NCBI GenBank assembly: GCA_024180945.1
Contig: JAKSGN010000006.1
Span: forward strand, 3,968,001 to 4,032,000
From: Macrophomina tecta
Lineage: Eukaryota > Ascomycota > Dothideomycetes > Botryosphaeriales > Botryosphaeriaceae
Length of the DNA stretch: 64,000 nt
Reading direction: 5' to 3'
Shown: positions 24,101-34,324 of the stretch, one piece after another
How the letters are laid out: the number at the start of each line of letters is the position of its first letter
Numbering within the stretch: position 1 is the stretch's first letter
Made by a program: the position numbers and the translations under genes
The notes under the pieces: generated by a model
The model's input: the letters and a program-made list of their open reading frames with translations, nothing else
Database searches by the model: none
What the model was told of the DNA's origin: nothing

Positions 24101-24573
24101 AAAAGACTCTCGTATTTTCCCAATTCACCAGTTTCCTTGACATCCTCGAAGTCCCGATGAACAGGGAAGGTTTCGATTACACCCGTCTTGACGGCACCAT
24201 GTCACCGGACCTGCGAAACGACGCTGTTAACCAGTTCATCGACTCACCTACTCACAATGTCATGCTCATTTCCCTCAAGGCCGGTAATGCTGGTCTTAAC
24301 CTGAACGCGGCCTCGCAAGTTATCATCCTGGACCCCTTTTGGAACCCTTACATTGAGTATCAGGCGATCGGCCGCGCTCATCGCCTCGGCCAGACTAGAG
24401 CCGTCACCGTTCACCGTATCTTGGTGCCGAAGACGGTGGAGGACCGGATCATGGACCTTCAGAGCAGGAAGGAAGAAATGATCACAAAAGCATTGGATGA
24501 AGATGCGGGCAAGAACATCTCCAGGTTGGGCGTCAAGGATTTGGCGTATCTCTTTGTAAGTTGCAGCCCCTAA
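21178..24573 (+). CDS. ULS1: SNF2-family ATPase with RING finger and SIM, ULS1/RIS1 type
   Basis: As drawn, this is one 1131-aa exon. Members are DNA translocases; yeast Uls1 is considered a SUMO-targeted ubiquitin ligase acting on chromatin and SUMOylated proteins. A SIM-like EIIDL followed by SDSDSD is at about residue 222. The SNF2 ATPase starts near 419, with DEMGLGKT (about 442), DEAH (about 574) and MTGTPMMNR. A C3HC4 RING (CPICLDGVENP, CGHNACSECF, CPNCRGK) lies at about 782-830 between the two ATPase lobes, then an acidic linker, then the helicase C-terminal lobe (VFSQFTSFLDIL, GLNLNAASQ, GRAHRLGQ). The ATG chosen is the first in frame. The 3' end is uncertain: an intron 24556-24601 (GTAAGT, CACTAAT, CAAG) would replace the last six residues with a 96-residue tail to 24889 that crosses hairpin C. 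Rad5 and Rad16 share the RING-in-SNF2 layout, but the SIM favours ULS1. Confidence 0.9.
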   Translation: MSLNQPPPTASAEELQEEIEFTQLLLATLDTDSDTYWPDKLEREQHIANLQSRLDAIRGSMPGPSYMSAQLSTSRKRPRAFEDALAAEYLNKSSRTTPSPAVTPDTSSSTDSFPELFETWPAQPQAGGVRQAHSSLHSALGPSAGQATHQQLPRIPGMSRPSPHRLPSMQRSPFPRPLSSQPIKSEFSRGTPLRTPTQPPRGYSQNQPPRFAQPSASNDGVEIIDLCGSDSDSDVQEVLPLRNSNYNQGYGSSSAFMPRSMQQPNRFSVHRQPNPARTPAGQSIYSTLRGTMNDPLPVDDFDGMLDTIHSPLTFGEIQRGSSFMRDPLQSSSQHQNLLGYHAAAYGLGSMPGAWPTFTDPIHMLQREREWHDRYDGYGVQQGARSAEDTLKMLGNIGFDEEIPPEQRLTTPPAMAVQLMEHQKLGVSWMKKMEEGSNKGSILADEMGLGKTVQALSLIVSRPSEDPMRKTTLVVAPVALMRQWEREIKTKVKNSHALSVITYHGSKRKPFKELRQYDVVLTSFGTLTSEFGRKEKIREFEARTITDPEGAPARPKNEEYTLFGKDALWYRVILDEAHTIRNKETKASRACCELKTVYRLCMTGTPMMNRTDELYGLVRFLRIKPYCEWNEFRQDIKTSMEKGTPDIRQDGLRKLQALLKAILLRRTQESKIDGRVIFQLPPKTIIRDNVVFGEEQQEFYNALETKTQLKFNKYLKQGTVGKQYSQILVLLLRLRQACCHPHLLKDFAEPATDLPEEQMLDFARQLSDEVVARIKAEDGAFSCPICLDGVENPAIFLPCGHNACSECFARITSEPPRSDEGYKCPNCRGKLNPQEITDYNSFKKVHMSDTTLINGLGKLVDDETTSSSDDESQSEDEDEDDDLDGFIARDEEVEGSASSFASEHPKKSKKARGKEKKRDGAPKQKQTLAQLRRDAQKNILAKRRYFKRLCKDWITSAKVDKTMVLLRDIKEADPTEKTLVFSQFTSFLDILEVPMNREGFDYTRLDGTMSPDLRNDAVNQFIDSPTHNVMLISLKAGNAGLNLNAASQVIILDPFWNPYIEYQAIGRAHRLGQTRAVTVHRILVPKTVEDRIMDLQSRKEEMITKALDEDAGKNISRLGVKDLAYLFVSCSP

Positions 24574-24697
24574 TCACTAATTTGCGTACACCGCTGGCAA
24601 GGTTCCGTATGAGGGGCTTCCTCTGCGAAAAGAGAGTTCAAGGTATAGTGCATGGCAAGAGCAAAGACAAACGCACACTCAGGGCCTGGCAGGGCTT

Positions 24698-24778
24698 GTG
24701 GAGTTGAAGCCGTCGTTTGGACGAAGATGTTCTTTTTCTATGAGGAACGATTGCACGCGGACGACTGCTTCAACTCCC
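24698..24778. repeat. Hairpin repeat copy C
   Basis: The left arm GGAGTTGAAGCCGTCGTTTG pairs with the complement of the right arm, GGAGTTGAAGCAGTCGTCCG. The loop is AT-rich and unlike those of A and B. It lies just past the SNF2-gene coding end, inside a possible 3' exon or UTR. Confidence 0.75.
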
Positions 24779-26430
24779 CCTGCGCTGTTGATGTTCCCGC
24801 GCTCGGGAGCGTTTTTCTCATGCAATTTTCGTCTGTGCACGCTTAAACTGAACTTTGCCAGCGCTGTGAGAGAACATGCTTTTGAATAGTACTGACTTGG
24901 TACTAGGGTGTTCCAATGCCTAACAGCTCTTGAGCTCTTCACTTCGTGGACGTCTGCGCTTTCCCTCGTGGCAGATGTGTTTCTCGCGTCAGGTTCATGG
25001 TCATTCAACCTCACACTCATGCTCATGCTTTCTTCACTGGTTTTCTTTCTTTGCTTGCGGAATCGGGAACAAATGGGTAGGCGAACGGGATGACCTCATG
25101 AAAAAGCATTTGATACCCCCTTCGCATGGTTTTCAGTTATTCATTTTCTAACATGTCTAAATCACCCTCATCACGCACTCCCAACCTTCATTTCCAAGGT
25201 TGTATTTCCTTGCTTCATATACCGATTCTCTTTGCTAACTGGGGCACTTCATTTGAGACGGTGTTACTCTGGTTCTTGGTTTTGGTTCATGGGTATAGCA
25301 TTCGGGGACAAGGTTACTCGATTTCATAGCCATATTTTGCTCTCCCTTTTCTTCCGATCGCTCTACCTCACTCTGCTTCAGGTATCAAGACCGGGAGAAA
25401 GATAATGGAACAATTTGTCCCTTTCTCCCCCGCTTTAAAGAGCATACAAAAGATATACATATTTATACGAGAAAAAAAAAAATCAGTATTTAGAAGGGTA
25501 CTTCATCTTTCTTTCTACCCGCCTGTGGATAGCTAGATTAAAAAAAAAGATTTTACTATCTCCTTTTCCCTCATCCATTTCCGTGTCTGTGTGGTTCGCA
25601 CTGTCTTGCTAGGACGTGTTGTATGTACACGGGCGGCGGTATTTTGCTAATCGAAGCTCACCTTAGTAATTGATAGGGCGGGAAGATAGTAGTACTGCTT
25701 GTCTGTTGCTCTTGTGCCATAACACCGTATGGCGGGACATGATATCCTGACCCTTTCCGTTGTCAAGGACCTGATTCTTTGTCTCTCAAGGCTTTCCATG
25801 GTCACCGTGTCCATTCATCGAGCGGTCGAGGGATGTGACCGCGATTCCGGTGGTTGGGTCACACGCCTGTCCGCTCGGATCCCTGATACCTGGGTATCAT
25901 TGTAGCTGCCGGAGTGGAGGCCATAGTGGGCGCGACAGGTGGCGTGCGGTGGCAGGGGCAGGGAATAGGTTGTTTGGGTCGGGTTATAGTTGGGAGGTGA
26001 TACGGTCCGGTTAGCATGGGCGGGCGTGCACGGGCGGGGAGGGCGTGGGGCGAAGTTATTGGGCGGGGTTTAAGACGAAATCCTGAAGGTTGGATTGCGT
26101 AATGGGCGAGGGATTCGGGAGTATCTGAGAGATTACTTTGCGGGTCGCACGTGGGGAAAAGCTGAGATGCTCTCGCTCAATGAAGGCATCTAGACTTTCC
26201 AGGTGTTCAGTCGCAAGACTCGAAAGAGAATATTCCTCAGGTGGCATGTAGCATGTCTGCACTTGCACCATTACAAATTTAACAGATACGTGGGTTCATG
26301 TTGAACATCATGCGAAATCCTGAAGTCGCAGCCCACAATACCAAGATAAGGTATCCAACTTCACCCGAGACAGGGGAAGAAATATCCCGTTTAAACGCCG
26401 GTCATGCAAAGAAGGAAGCAATCCCCCTTT
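24779..26430. other. 3' intergenic region between convergent genes
   Basis: This lies between the SNF2 gene (+) and the ADIP gene (-). It has A/T-rich stretches (A runs near 25471 and 25540) and a G-rich stretch near 25900-26060. No supportable gene was found. Confidence 0.5.
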
Positions 26431-28748
26431 CTAATCCGCCAAGCCCATCAGAGCCTCCAACTCCTCAGGACTGAGCGTACTCTTCCTTCTTTTTGCTCTG
26501 CCCTTGACGTTGCTTCTCCGGGGTGTGCGTCGAGCACGCATATTGATATTCTCGTTCTCTGCTATGGTCGAAATCTCCTCCACTTGCTTCTTCAACTCTT
26601 CTTCGCCTTTTGCCACTGCGGCAGCGGTAGCGGCCTCTTCTGCTTCCTGGGCGGCGATGGCGAGTTTTTCTTGGACGGTCAATTTCGGAGAGGGTTCGTC
26701 TTCGTGGGGAAGGGGAGAAGAGCGGCGTTTGCGGGTCTGAGATTGTGAGAGAAAGTTAGCCCGTGTAAAATGCCAACAAAGTTGAGGACGCGAGCTTGAG
26801 TGTTGGGTTCATTGGGTTCATAGTGGGGGGCGGAACAAATCATCCCTGGACCGAACAGGCCATGGGGAGCCAAGACAGTCTACTGGAGGCGAGTGACCAT
26901 TGATTTTAGCAATTTTCTGCCCGGACGACTGCTTCAACTCCCCAGAAGCCGCACAGCTTCTGTCGCAGTGCTGCTCAAAGATCGCAGGGCGGAGCGAAAT
27001 GTCTTTTAGGCCCCTCACTGTGGGGATGTTGTTATTGTCCAAGCCTTGGCAATCAGTAGGAAGTGTGAAGCTGAATGAGAGGTGTCTGCTGAAGGGTGAA
27101 GGGTTGAGGAACCGTACACTACGCGGGATTCCACTATCGCGAGGCGTGATCTTGCTGCAATTTTCAGCTGACGGTTGCGGCTGATCTCCGGTTGAAGATG
27201 GAGCCTTGTTCGAAGTCGGCAGTCTCGATCCAGATCTTGAAGTCGGCTTGGAGTTGGGTCTCGAATCGGGTTTGATAAGGGAGATGTTGGAAGCATTCTC
27301 GTCAGGGGAGAACTGAAGCGATGGAGTGCTTCTGTTCGACGGGGCAAAGATGACTTTGCGCGGGGATCTCGTGTTGCCGTCGGATTCTCGCAAGACTTGA
27401 TGTGGCGTAGGCTCAAGCTTAATGTCGAACAGATCATGCTTCTCAGGAGAAGGAAGCGCGGACTCTTCGTGGATGTCATCCATAGCTCCAGCTTCCATGT
27501 CAACTTCGCCATCAAAATAATTGTCGTCGTCGTCGTCCTCCTCCTCCTCCTCGTCCTCCTCCTCCTCCTCCCCCTCCTCCTCCTCTTCGACAGGTGCAAG
27601 CATTTCACCCGGCCCGAGACCCATCTTCAGCTCGTCGAGGGTAATGGTATCACCGCCATCCATCATGCGTTGCCTCCAGCCCTGCATCATCACAACGACG
27701 TCGCGCCATCTTGCTTCCATCTTCTCCCAGCCTTCACGGAGCTTGATAATCTCCTCCTCCCGTGACTCAACCTCAGATATAGACACGAAGTTAGGATTCG
27801 TCAACAAACTGCGCAGATTCTCCAACACATGGTCCATGTCCGTCGCAAGAGCTTCATAAGATGGTGGAGGGGTATGCATTATATGCGCTTCGGCTCCTTC
27901 AGCATCTTCATGCGCTGCTTCTGGGTCAGGTCCAGCAAGGCCATGTTCGGGCAGTCCCTGTAGTTCTCTCAAGGTCGCAAGTGTGCTTCTGACCAAACCG
28001 ATGAGATTGTCGTTCTCGTCACTCAAACTCTGACTTAGCTGAGTCAGAAATTCGGTAGTCTCTTGTTTCAGACTGTATTCAGCATCATCGACGTTGGGCA
28101 CATCAGCGACCCTGCCCACGCTCGTTGCGCCGCTACCAGTCGTGCCCGGGGTGATTGTGATGCTGGCGCCGACCAGACCAGATCTGTTTCCCCGCTGGTG
28201 GGCAGTGAGGTGTGATTTTAGGCGCTGGATCTGGACATCCCGTTTGCGAACATCATTGGCGCAGGCGGTGCGTACTTGCTGGACGGTGGTCTTGAGACGG
28301 AGCATCTCCTCGCGTAGGGAACGGGCGGAGGTTTCGGCGGAGCGGAGTGCGGTCTTAGCGGCGCGTTCTGAGGATTGCGCGAGCGATAGTTGGCGTTGCA
28401 AGTCTTGTTTGTGCTGCTGCAGGCGTTCGATGGTGGTCGCGGCTTGCTGGTTCTCGGCTCGGACGGCGCGCAGGGTCTGTGTGAGGGAGTCGCGCTGTTC
28501 TTGTTCGCGCTGTTCGAAGGCCATGGCGTTAGAGACAGGCAATGGACATGGAGCGGGCACGGACGTACGTCTCTTCGTAGGATCAGATCGTGGACGAGGT
28601 TGATTATCTGGGCCATGGTCTCTTGCTTGCCGCCTTCGCCCTTCGACGGGTGGGCGAACTCGATGGGTTTGCCATTTCGTAGTAGTCCGCGGGCCAGCAG
28701 CAGATTGTTAAGGTAACTGGCCGCACTTTTCAGGCTTTGTGGATCCAT
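26431..28748 (-). CDS. ADIP-domain coiled-coil protein, Msd1/SSX2IP type
   Basis: CDS is complement(join(26431..26736, 27019..28509, 28569..28748)), 658 aa. Related proteins (fission yeast Msd1, vertebrate SSX2IP/ADIP) anchor microtubule minus ends at the spindle pole body or centrosome. The N-terminal part has LNNLLLARGLLRNGKPIEF, then LILRRDREQEQRDSL and a long coiled coil to about residue 220 (the ADIP region). A Glu/Asp tract lies at about 355-385, then a basic, Ser-rich tail ending RRKSTLSPEELEALMG. Intron 1 is 59 nt (GTACGT to CAG). Intron 2 is 282 nt (GTGAGG to CTCAG) and contains a hairpin repeat; both flanking exons are in phase 0. Without intron 2 the frame would run into the repeat and stop at 26818, losing the conserved-looking tail. 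The domain call is good; the cellular role is by family. Confidence 0.8.
26864..26943. repeat. Hairpin repeat copy D (one arm decayed)
   Basis: The right arm, reverse-complemented, reads GGGGAGTTGAAGCAGTCGTC and continues CGGG. The left arm (from 26864, GGGGAGCCAAGACAGTC) matches only in part. It lies inside intron 2 of the ADIP gene. Confidence 0.6.
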
Positions 28749-29513
28749 CTGGGGCCTGGTGTTGCGCGGGAGGTGCTGGTGTCGGGGGTGTTGGTGGAGG
28801 GCGACGCAGTGTAAACACAGCGTTGCCGGGTGCGCCCGCGCTCACGCACGTCCAAGGGTTTGCGCCACAACAGGCCGCGGGCAGTGGAAGCAGCTGTCCG
28901 GAGGTGCCTGTCACTGAAATCGAGGGCCAGCTGTCTCCGGACAACTGCTTCCACTGCCCGCAAGCTCTGCAATGCGTGAAGATTGAATTGCTGTCCCACG
29001 CTCTCCAAGTTCGCAAGCGCCGAATGTGTATTCTCCTGCCATCTGTTGATGCCTCAGGCCTGCACGGCCGGCCAGGCCCATGCGTTCTCCTACGTTGGCC
29101 AGCTCCCCACGACCAGCGAGATTTTGCCACTCCCACAGACCCAACAGCCAAATGATTACGTGCATGTAGATGCCCGTCATTGAATTTCCCCAGCCGTGTC
29201 AGTCTCAGAGCTCGGACACGGCCCGGCCACGATTGCATTTGCTCCGAGAGCGCCTGCGATAGCGCTTCACGTGACTCTGCTGAAGTTTTTTACCACCTCC
29301 ATCCGACTCTTTCAAAAAAGAGAAAACTGCCCTTCTGCTGCCAGACAGAGGGTCGCGTGCGCTCTCCGTATCCCCGCCGGCCACAAAATCGGCCTGCCAC
29401 GTTGTGCCGCCTCTTTCCACCGACTCGCTAGCCCTTTTCCTCCTTCGGCCAACCACATTTCAACCCGAGCTGTTGAGACTCAATTCAAGTCACGCTTTCA
29501 ACACCGCGCCAAA
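28749..29513. promoter_or_regulatory. Divergent promoter region, ADIP gene / DUS3
   Basis: The 765 bp between opposite start codons carries hairpin copy E 130-210 bp from the ADIP start. No specific factor site is claimed. Confidence 0.5.
28877..28961. repeat. Hairpin repeat copy E
   Basis: The left arm GCGGGCAGTGGAAGCAGCTG continues TCCGGAG and matches the reverse complement of the right arm (GCGGGCAGTGGAAGCAGTTG, TCCGGAG) at nearly every position over 27 nt. The loop contains GAAATCGAGG, reminiscent of GGAATCGAGC in copy A. Confidence 0.8.
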
Positions 29514-31927
29514 ATGTCTGGCGAAGACGAGATCCTGCCCACGGAACCTTTGCCGGCAACATCGGGGCATGTCCCGATGAACCCCGTCGACGAGTCGGTT
29601 CCTATGGCGCCGCCTCCACCTGGACTTGCCCACCCGCCTCAACCGCCAGTGCCTGGCGACTCCGCCACGACCAAAGCAGAGAAGGTCGAGCGTCACGGAT
29701 TCCCCGAACCGTCATCTCCGGGCCAGGGAGGTGAGTTCGAGAGCTCCCCGGCGAAGCGCATCAAAGTGGAAAAAGGTACCCGGCATCGCAATTGCACATG
29801 TCCATCGTCGATGCCCTCTGACGTAGTTGACGCAGGCCAAGGGAACACCAATGGTCGAGACAGACAGAAGGGGGTTGCGCCGATCAAGCCCGAGTAAGTC
29901 GGTGGACTATGACGCTGTTGGGACGCCTTCCCGGCTAATGACTCGTCAGGTATCTCGTCGACCCGGCCTCTCTGAGACATGGCCGAGTCGTGGCCCAGAA
30001 GGACCCGGACGATGACGCTGCTGAAGCGTCGAAGCATGTTGCCGAGGACGGTGAGCAAAAAGCAGGCAAAAAGGGCAAGAAGAATAAAGAGAGGGGTCAG
30101 AACAAAGCTCGAGAGTATGGCAAGCCACGCGACGCCCTCCAACTCTGTTCCACCGTCGCCTTCAGCAACGAGTTCTCGCCTAAGGAGTGCCAATTCGGGG
30201 CCAAGTGCAAGTACGAGCATGACATCCGCAAGTATCTCAAGGAAGGCAAACGCGAAGATCTGTCAACGTTCAAGATATGCCCCGTTTGGGATGTTCGAGG
30301 CTGGTGCAGCGCTGGCTGGAAGTGTCGTCTCGCAGGCACCCACTCCGAAGAGGTCACGCATCCCGATGGTCGCAAGGAGCTTGTCCTAATCGAAGATCCC
30401 GAGCGAAAGGCTAGGGCGGATAAGGCAAAGGCGGAACTTGGTGACGAGCTTGGTCACGTCAATGTTGTGTCTCCACAAGCGAAGATCGACTTGAGCAAGA
30501 AGAAGACGAAGACGCCAAAGGCCGATGCATATCTGGAATACCTGAACCAGTTTAACGAGGAAGCAAAGAGAGCCGCAGGACCTACCACAGACGAAAGCGA
30601 CTCCAAACAGGCCCGGGAAGATAATAGAGCACAGTACAAAGAGCCGCCGTTCCTGCCGTCAGAGAAGCGCCGGATTTACTATGGGCCGGAAACTCCCGTC
30701 CTCGCTCCCCTGACAACGCAGGGCAATCTCCCGTTCAGGCGCCTATGTGTGGACCTCGGCGCTCAGGTTACCTGGTCTGAGATGGCGATGGGCATGCCAC
30801 TGGTTCAAGGAGCAAAGAGCGAGTGGGCATTGATTAAGGCCCATGAGTCGGAAGCCACTCCACCTAGATTCTTAGGGAAAAATGACGTCGTCGCAGGATA
30901 CGATAACAGCAGAGACCTCAAGTTTGGCGCCCAGATTGCGGGGAACAAGCCGTGGATCGCACTCAAGACGGTTGAAGTCCTCACCGCCCTGGCCCCCACT
31001 CTTCGCGCCATTGACCTCAACTGTGGCTGTCCGATAGACCTCGTGTACCGGCAGGGCGCCGGATCTGCCCTGCTCGACGCACACGGAAAGCTTGACAAGA
31101 TGTTGCGCGGCATGAACGCCGTTTCCGAACAGATACCCATCACCGTCAAGATCCGCATGGGAGTGAAAGACAACGAACCTACGGCAGAAAAGCTGGTCCA
31201 GCGATTGGTGCTGGGAACACCAGAAGCTCGTAAATCTGGAGACGGACCGTGCGGGGTTGCAGCTATCACACTGCATGGCAGAAGCCGTCAACAACGCTAC
31301 ACCAGATCGGCCGACTGGGGATACATATCAGAAGTGGCAGCACTGATCAAGCGGCTCAATGCCGAGAGGGCGGAGGCGATAGACACGGCCGCTGATGTCG
31401 ATCCACGCCACCTGCCGAATGGCGGCAAGGTCTACTTTGTGGGCAACGGCGATTGTTACTCGCATGCAGACTACTTCCGCGCCGTGAACGAAAACAAGGT
31501 TGATTCGGTCATGGTGGCGCGCGGAGCGCTTATCAAACCGTGGATCTTCGAGGAAATCGAAAAGGAGCAGTATCTCGATAAGCGGTCATCTGAGCGCCTG
31601 GCGTATATTGAGAAGTTCGTCAAGTACGGGTTGGAGACGTGGGGGTCTGACGAGATGGGAGTCGGCACGACTCGTCGTTTCTTGTTGGAATGGCTCAGCT
31701 TTACCTGCCGATACACGCCGATCGGCTTATTGGAGCACCTGCCACCCAACATCCAGGATCGCGCGCCGGCGTTCAAGGGCCGCGACGACATGGAGACTCT
31801 ACTGTCTTCGGACAATTACAAGGATTGGATCAAGATCAGTGAGATGTTTCTTGGCAAGGCGCCTGAAACGTTCAAGTTTACGCCGAAACACAAGTCGAAT
31901 GCGTATGAAATTGAGGCTGAGGGGTGA
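29514..31927 (+). CDS. DUS3: tRNA-dihydrouridine(47) synthase, DUS3
   Basis: CDS is join(29514..29775, 29836..29893, 29950..31927), 765 aa; if the first, 60-nt, intron is not removed it is 785 aa. The enzyme is an FMN-dependent reductase that makes dihydrouridine at position 47 of tRNA. CCCH-type fingers ([29 protein letters not shown]) precede the TIM-barrel domain. That domain shows NCGCP with the catalytic Cys (about residue 487 in the longer form), [17 protein letters not shown] and GNGDCYS. Intron 2 (29894-29949) has GTAAGT and CGTCAG; GA joins G to give PEYLV after KGVAPIKP, a Dus3-typical sequence. The start is the only ATG in frame near the exon start, in the context AAAATGTCTG. Confidence 0.95.
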
Positions 31928-34324
31928 TGTAGTGGGAGGAAAGTAGGCCGACAGCTGCACGTGGAGCTGCGGCATTCACGCGGATACGACAGTGCAGCAC
32001 TATTACGCAATGCCCTCCACCACTCGGCCGTCGCTCGTCTTGTTCTTGTTGCAGTGCTATGCGTCTTGGCTGAAGCAGGCTCTCGACCCAAAATGGAAGG
32101 CTGGTATGCATGGATGGCTGGACGGACGAGAGGTTGGGATCACCGTGAGGCTCTGCGTCATTGTTGGGCGTCGCCTTGGACTGGACTGGGCTGGATCTCT
32201 ACGGAGCTTGTCAGTCCCATGGGAAGGGCCGGCGCCAGGGACACAATTTCAGGGACCTAGTGGGCTGCCACGCCTTGCGTTATAGCCGGCCGGCAGCTTC
32301 AGGCGGCTGTGGTGGCGCGTGGCCCCACGAGGAGGGTCGCGCCCCGCGGCCGGTCACTTTAGTTATTTTCATTTCTGGCTGGGAACTGAACGATGAGGCT
32401 CTAGATGACAGTGCAAAATCAGTAATCATGCAGCTAAGACTAGACGCCGGTGTGGGATACGGAGCACGTGCACGCAGTTTAGTGTGGACAACGAACTGGG
32501 ATGTGGGATGTTCCACTCACTGACCGCCGTGGGCAACTACAGCGCGCACCCGTCTCGCGACACGGCGGCGCACACAGGCACCGGCGGCTATTGCACGCTG
32601 TGATGCGGACGGGCAAAGATTCGCTACAGCATTGCCAGAGGGGGGCCCACCGGCTGGAAATTGGAACTCGGTGCGGAGGGGTCGGTGGGCAGGCGGCGGC
32701 CCTACTGTTGGGTGTCACAGCGCGCCGGGCGGCGTGAGGGAAGCAGATCATGGACTCGCACGCAGCATTGGCGATCGACGCCGGCGAAGCGTGGCCGGCC
32801 GCGTGCGCAGGTGGGAAGAGGCCGCCGCAGCGGCCCACAGAGCAGCGGAGGGCGAGGGGGGGCTGCAGGAACCAACGAAAGAGGGTTTTGTCCATCCAGG
32901 CAATTGCGCCATGCGCAGCCCAGCAGCAGCCCAGCAAGCACGGATCCAAGGCAATTGCTCCTCTCGTGGTATATGGGGAAAGGGCTCTGGCAGCGGCGGG
33001 GCAGGCTTCAGCAAGGAACGAACCCCGAGGGCTGTCGGCTGGCGCACTGGCCGCGGCGCCGTTTCAGCCAGCGGCCGCACCGCGCGCGAGCGAGAGACGA
33101 CCGAGACGCTTGTGCTGGAGCTCAGGGTCTTCGCTTGGACGGACGACGTAACTAGCGCTGGCCGAAGGATGGTTCCCTCTGCATGCGTGCAAGAGTCAGT
33201 CGCCGGCAGCGATGAAATCATGGCAGCAGCGCGAAGCGAGGGCGCCCGCCAGCAGCCAGCCAGCCAGCCAGCCAGCCAGCGGCCAGCGGCCAGCGGCCAG
33301 CGAGGGTGCGCGCCAGCAGCCGGCGTCGCACGCAGGCCGCAACCACGCCGTTGAGTGATCCGCCGCACTGCACCGCAAGCGCGTGGGCTGTGGGGTATGG
33401 CTTCTGGAAGAGACTTCGAGCCTCGTGCAGGACGCCCCCCGGCACAGCGCCGATGCCTTGCCGCCGCTCCCAAGCTACTCGCTGCATCCTGGCCTGCCGC
33501 CGTCGCTTTAATCCCAGCGTCGCCCGCCGCTTTCTCGCTGACCAGGACGTCTGCCTGCCTCAGCCTTGCCCGCCTCCGTCGTCACATGCTCGAGTACGAG
33601 CGTAGCATTCCGCCCCCAATTACGCACCTCGCCCGCGACACGACACGACACGCAACCCGCCCTGTCCTCAGCCGTCGCCCGCAGCCGCAGCCCGGCTTGG
33701 ATCCGCTGCCCTTCCACTAGCTCCGGCAGCCCGCCCTTGATTGGCCCACCCGTCCACATAGCGCCCTCTGCCCAGTCACTCTTCCCGCCGCGCACCGCCG
33801 TCCTGACTAACGGCCGCCGCCGCCGCCTTCGTGCTCTCCATAACGCATCCACTCCGTTAATTTGCTGGCCTGCGCTCCCTTCTTCTCGCTGCAAAGCGCC
33901 GCGTTTCCGCCTGCTTGGTTCGATCCGGCTCCACTGACTCGAGGCCGATCCCATCCCGATTGACATAACCGCTCGCCGCTCCACCGAGAAACTGGCTTCC
34001 TCACAGACGCCGCCTCCTCTCACTCCTTCCTTCACCACCGACCGCGACCGCGAGAGCACTCTCGAGCCCTCGCCTCTCGCCACTCCCGTCTTTTCCACCT
34101 TCGAGCCCGCCCTTGCCCGCCCTCCCAAGGAGAGGGACCTCTACTTCTCCTGGCATCGCGAGCCCGACCACACCCGCCACTCCGACCTGCTCGAGCTCGA
34201 CGGCGACCTCCTCTTTGACGGCGTTGGTGACTGCACACTGCCGCTCTTTCCCGCCTCGCCTCCGCGTCCCGCAGCCGAGCAACAGCCACATTCACACTAT
34301 CGCACATCTCCACCTGCGGTCCAG
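31928..34324. other. GC-rich upstream region of the SFP1-like gene
   Basis: These 2.4 kb hold no supportable gene. A CAGC tandem run is at about 33252-33282. Open frames of about 240 codons overlap on opposite strands near 32630-33470 and look like compositional artefacts. The right part is probably a long leader of the SFP1-like gene. Confidence 0.5.

Noticed and set aside
33252..33282. CAGC tandem units as a possible CRISPR or satellite array
   Set aside because: It is a simple 4-bp microsatellite, with no spacers.
32632..33473. Overlapping frames of about 240 codons on both strands
   Set aside because: Low-complexity CAGC and GC-rich DNA, with no domain or splice support on either strand.
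33910..33940. TTCGATCC resembling a tRNA T-loop
   Set aside because: The flanking stems do not pair and no D-arm, anticodon arm or acceptor stem can be built around it.
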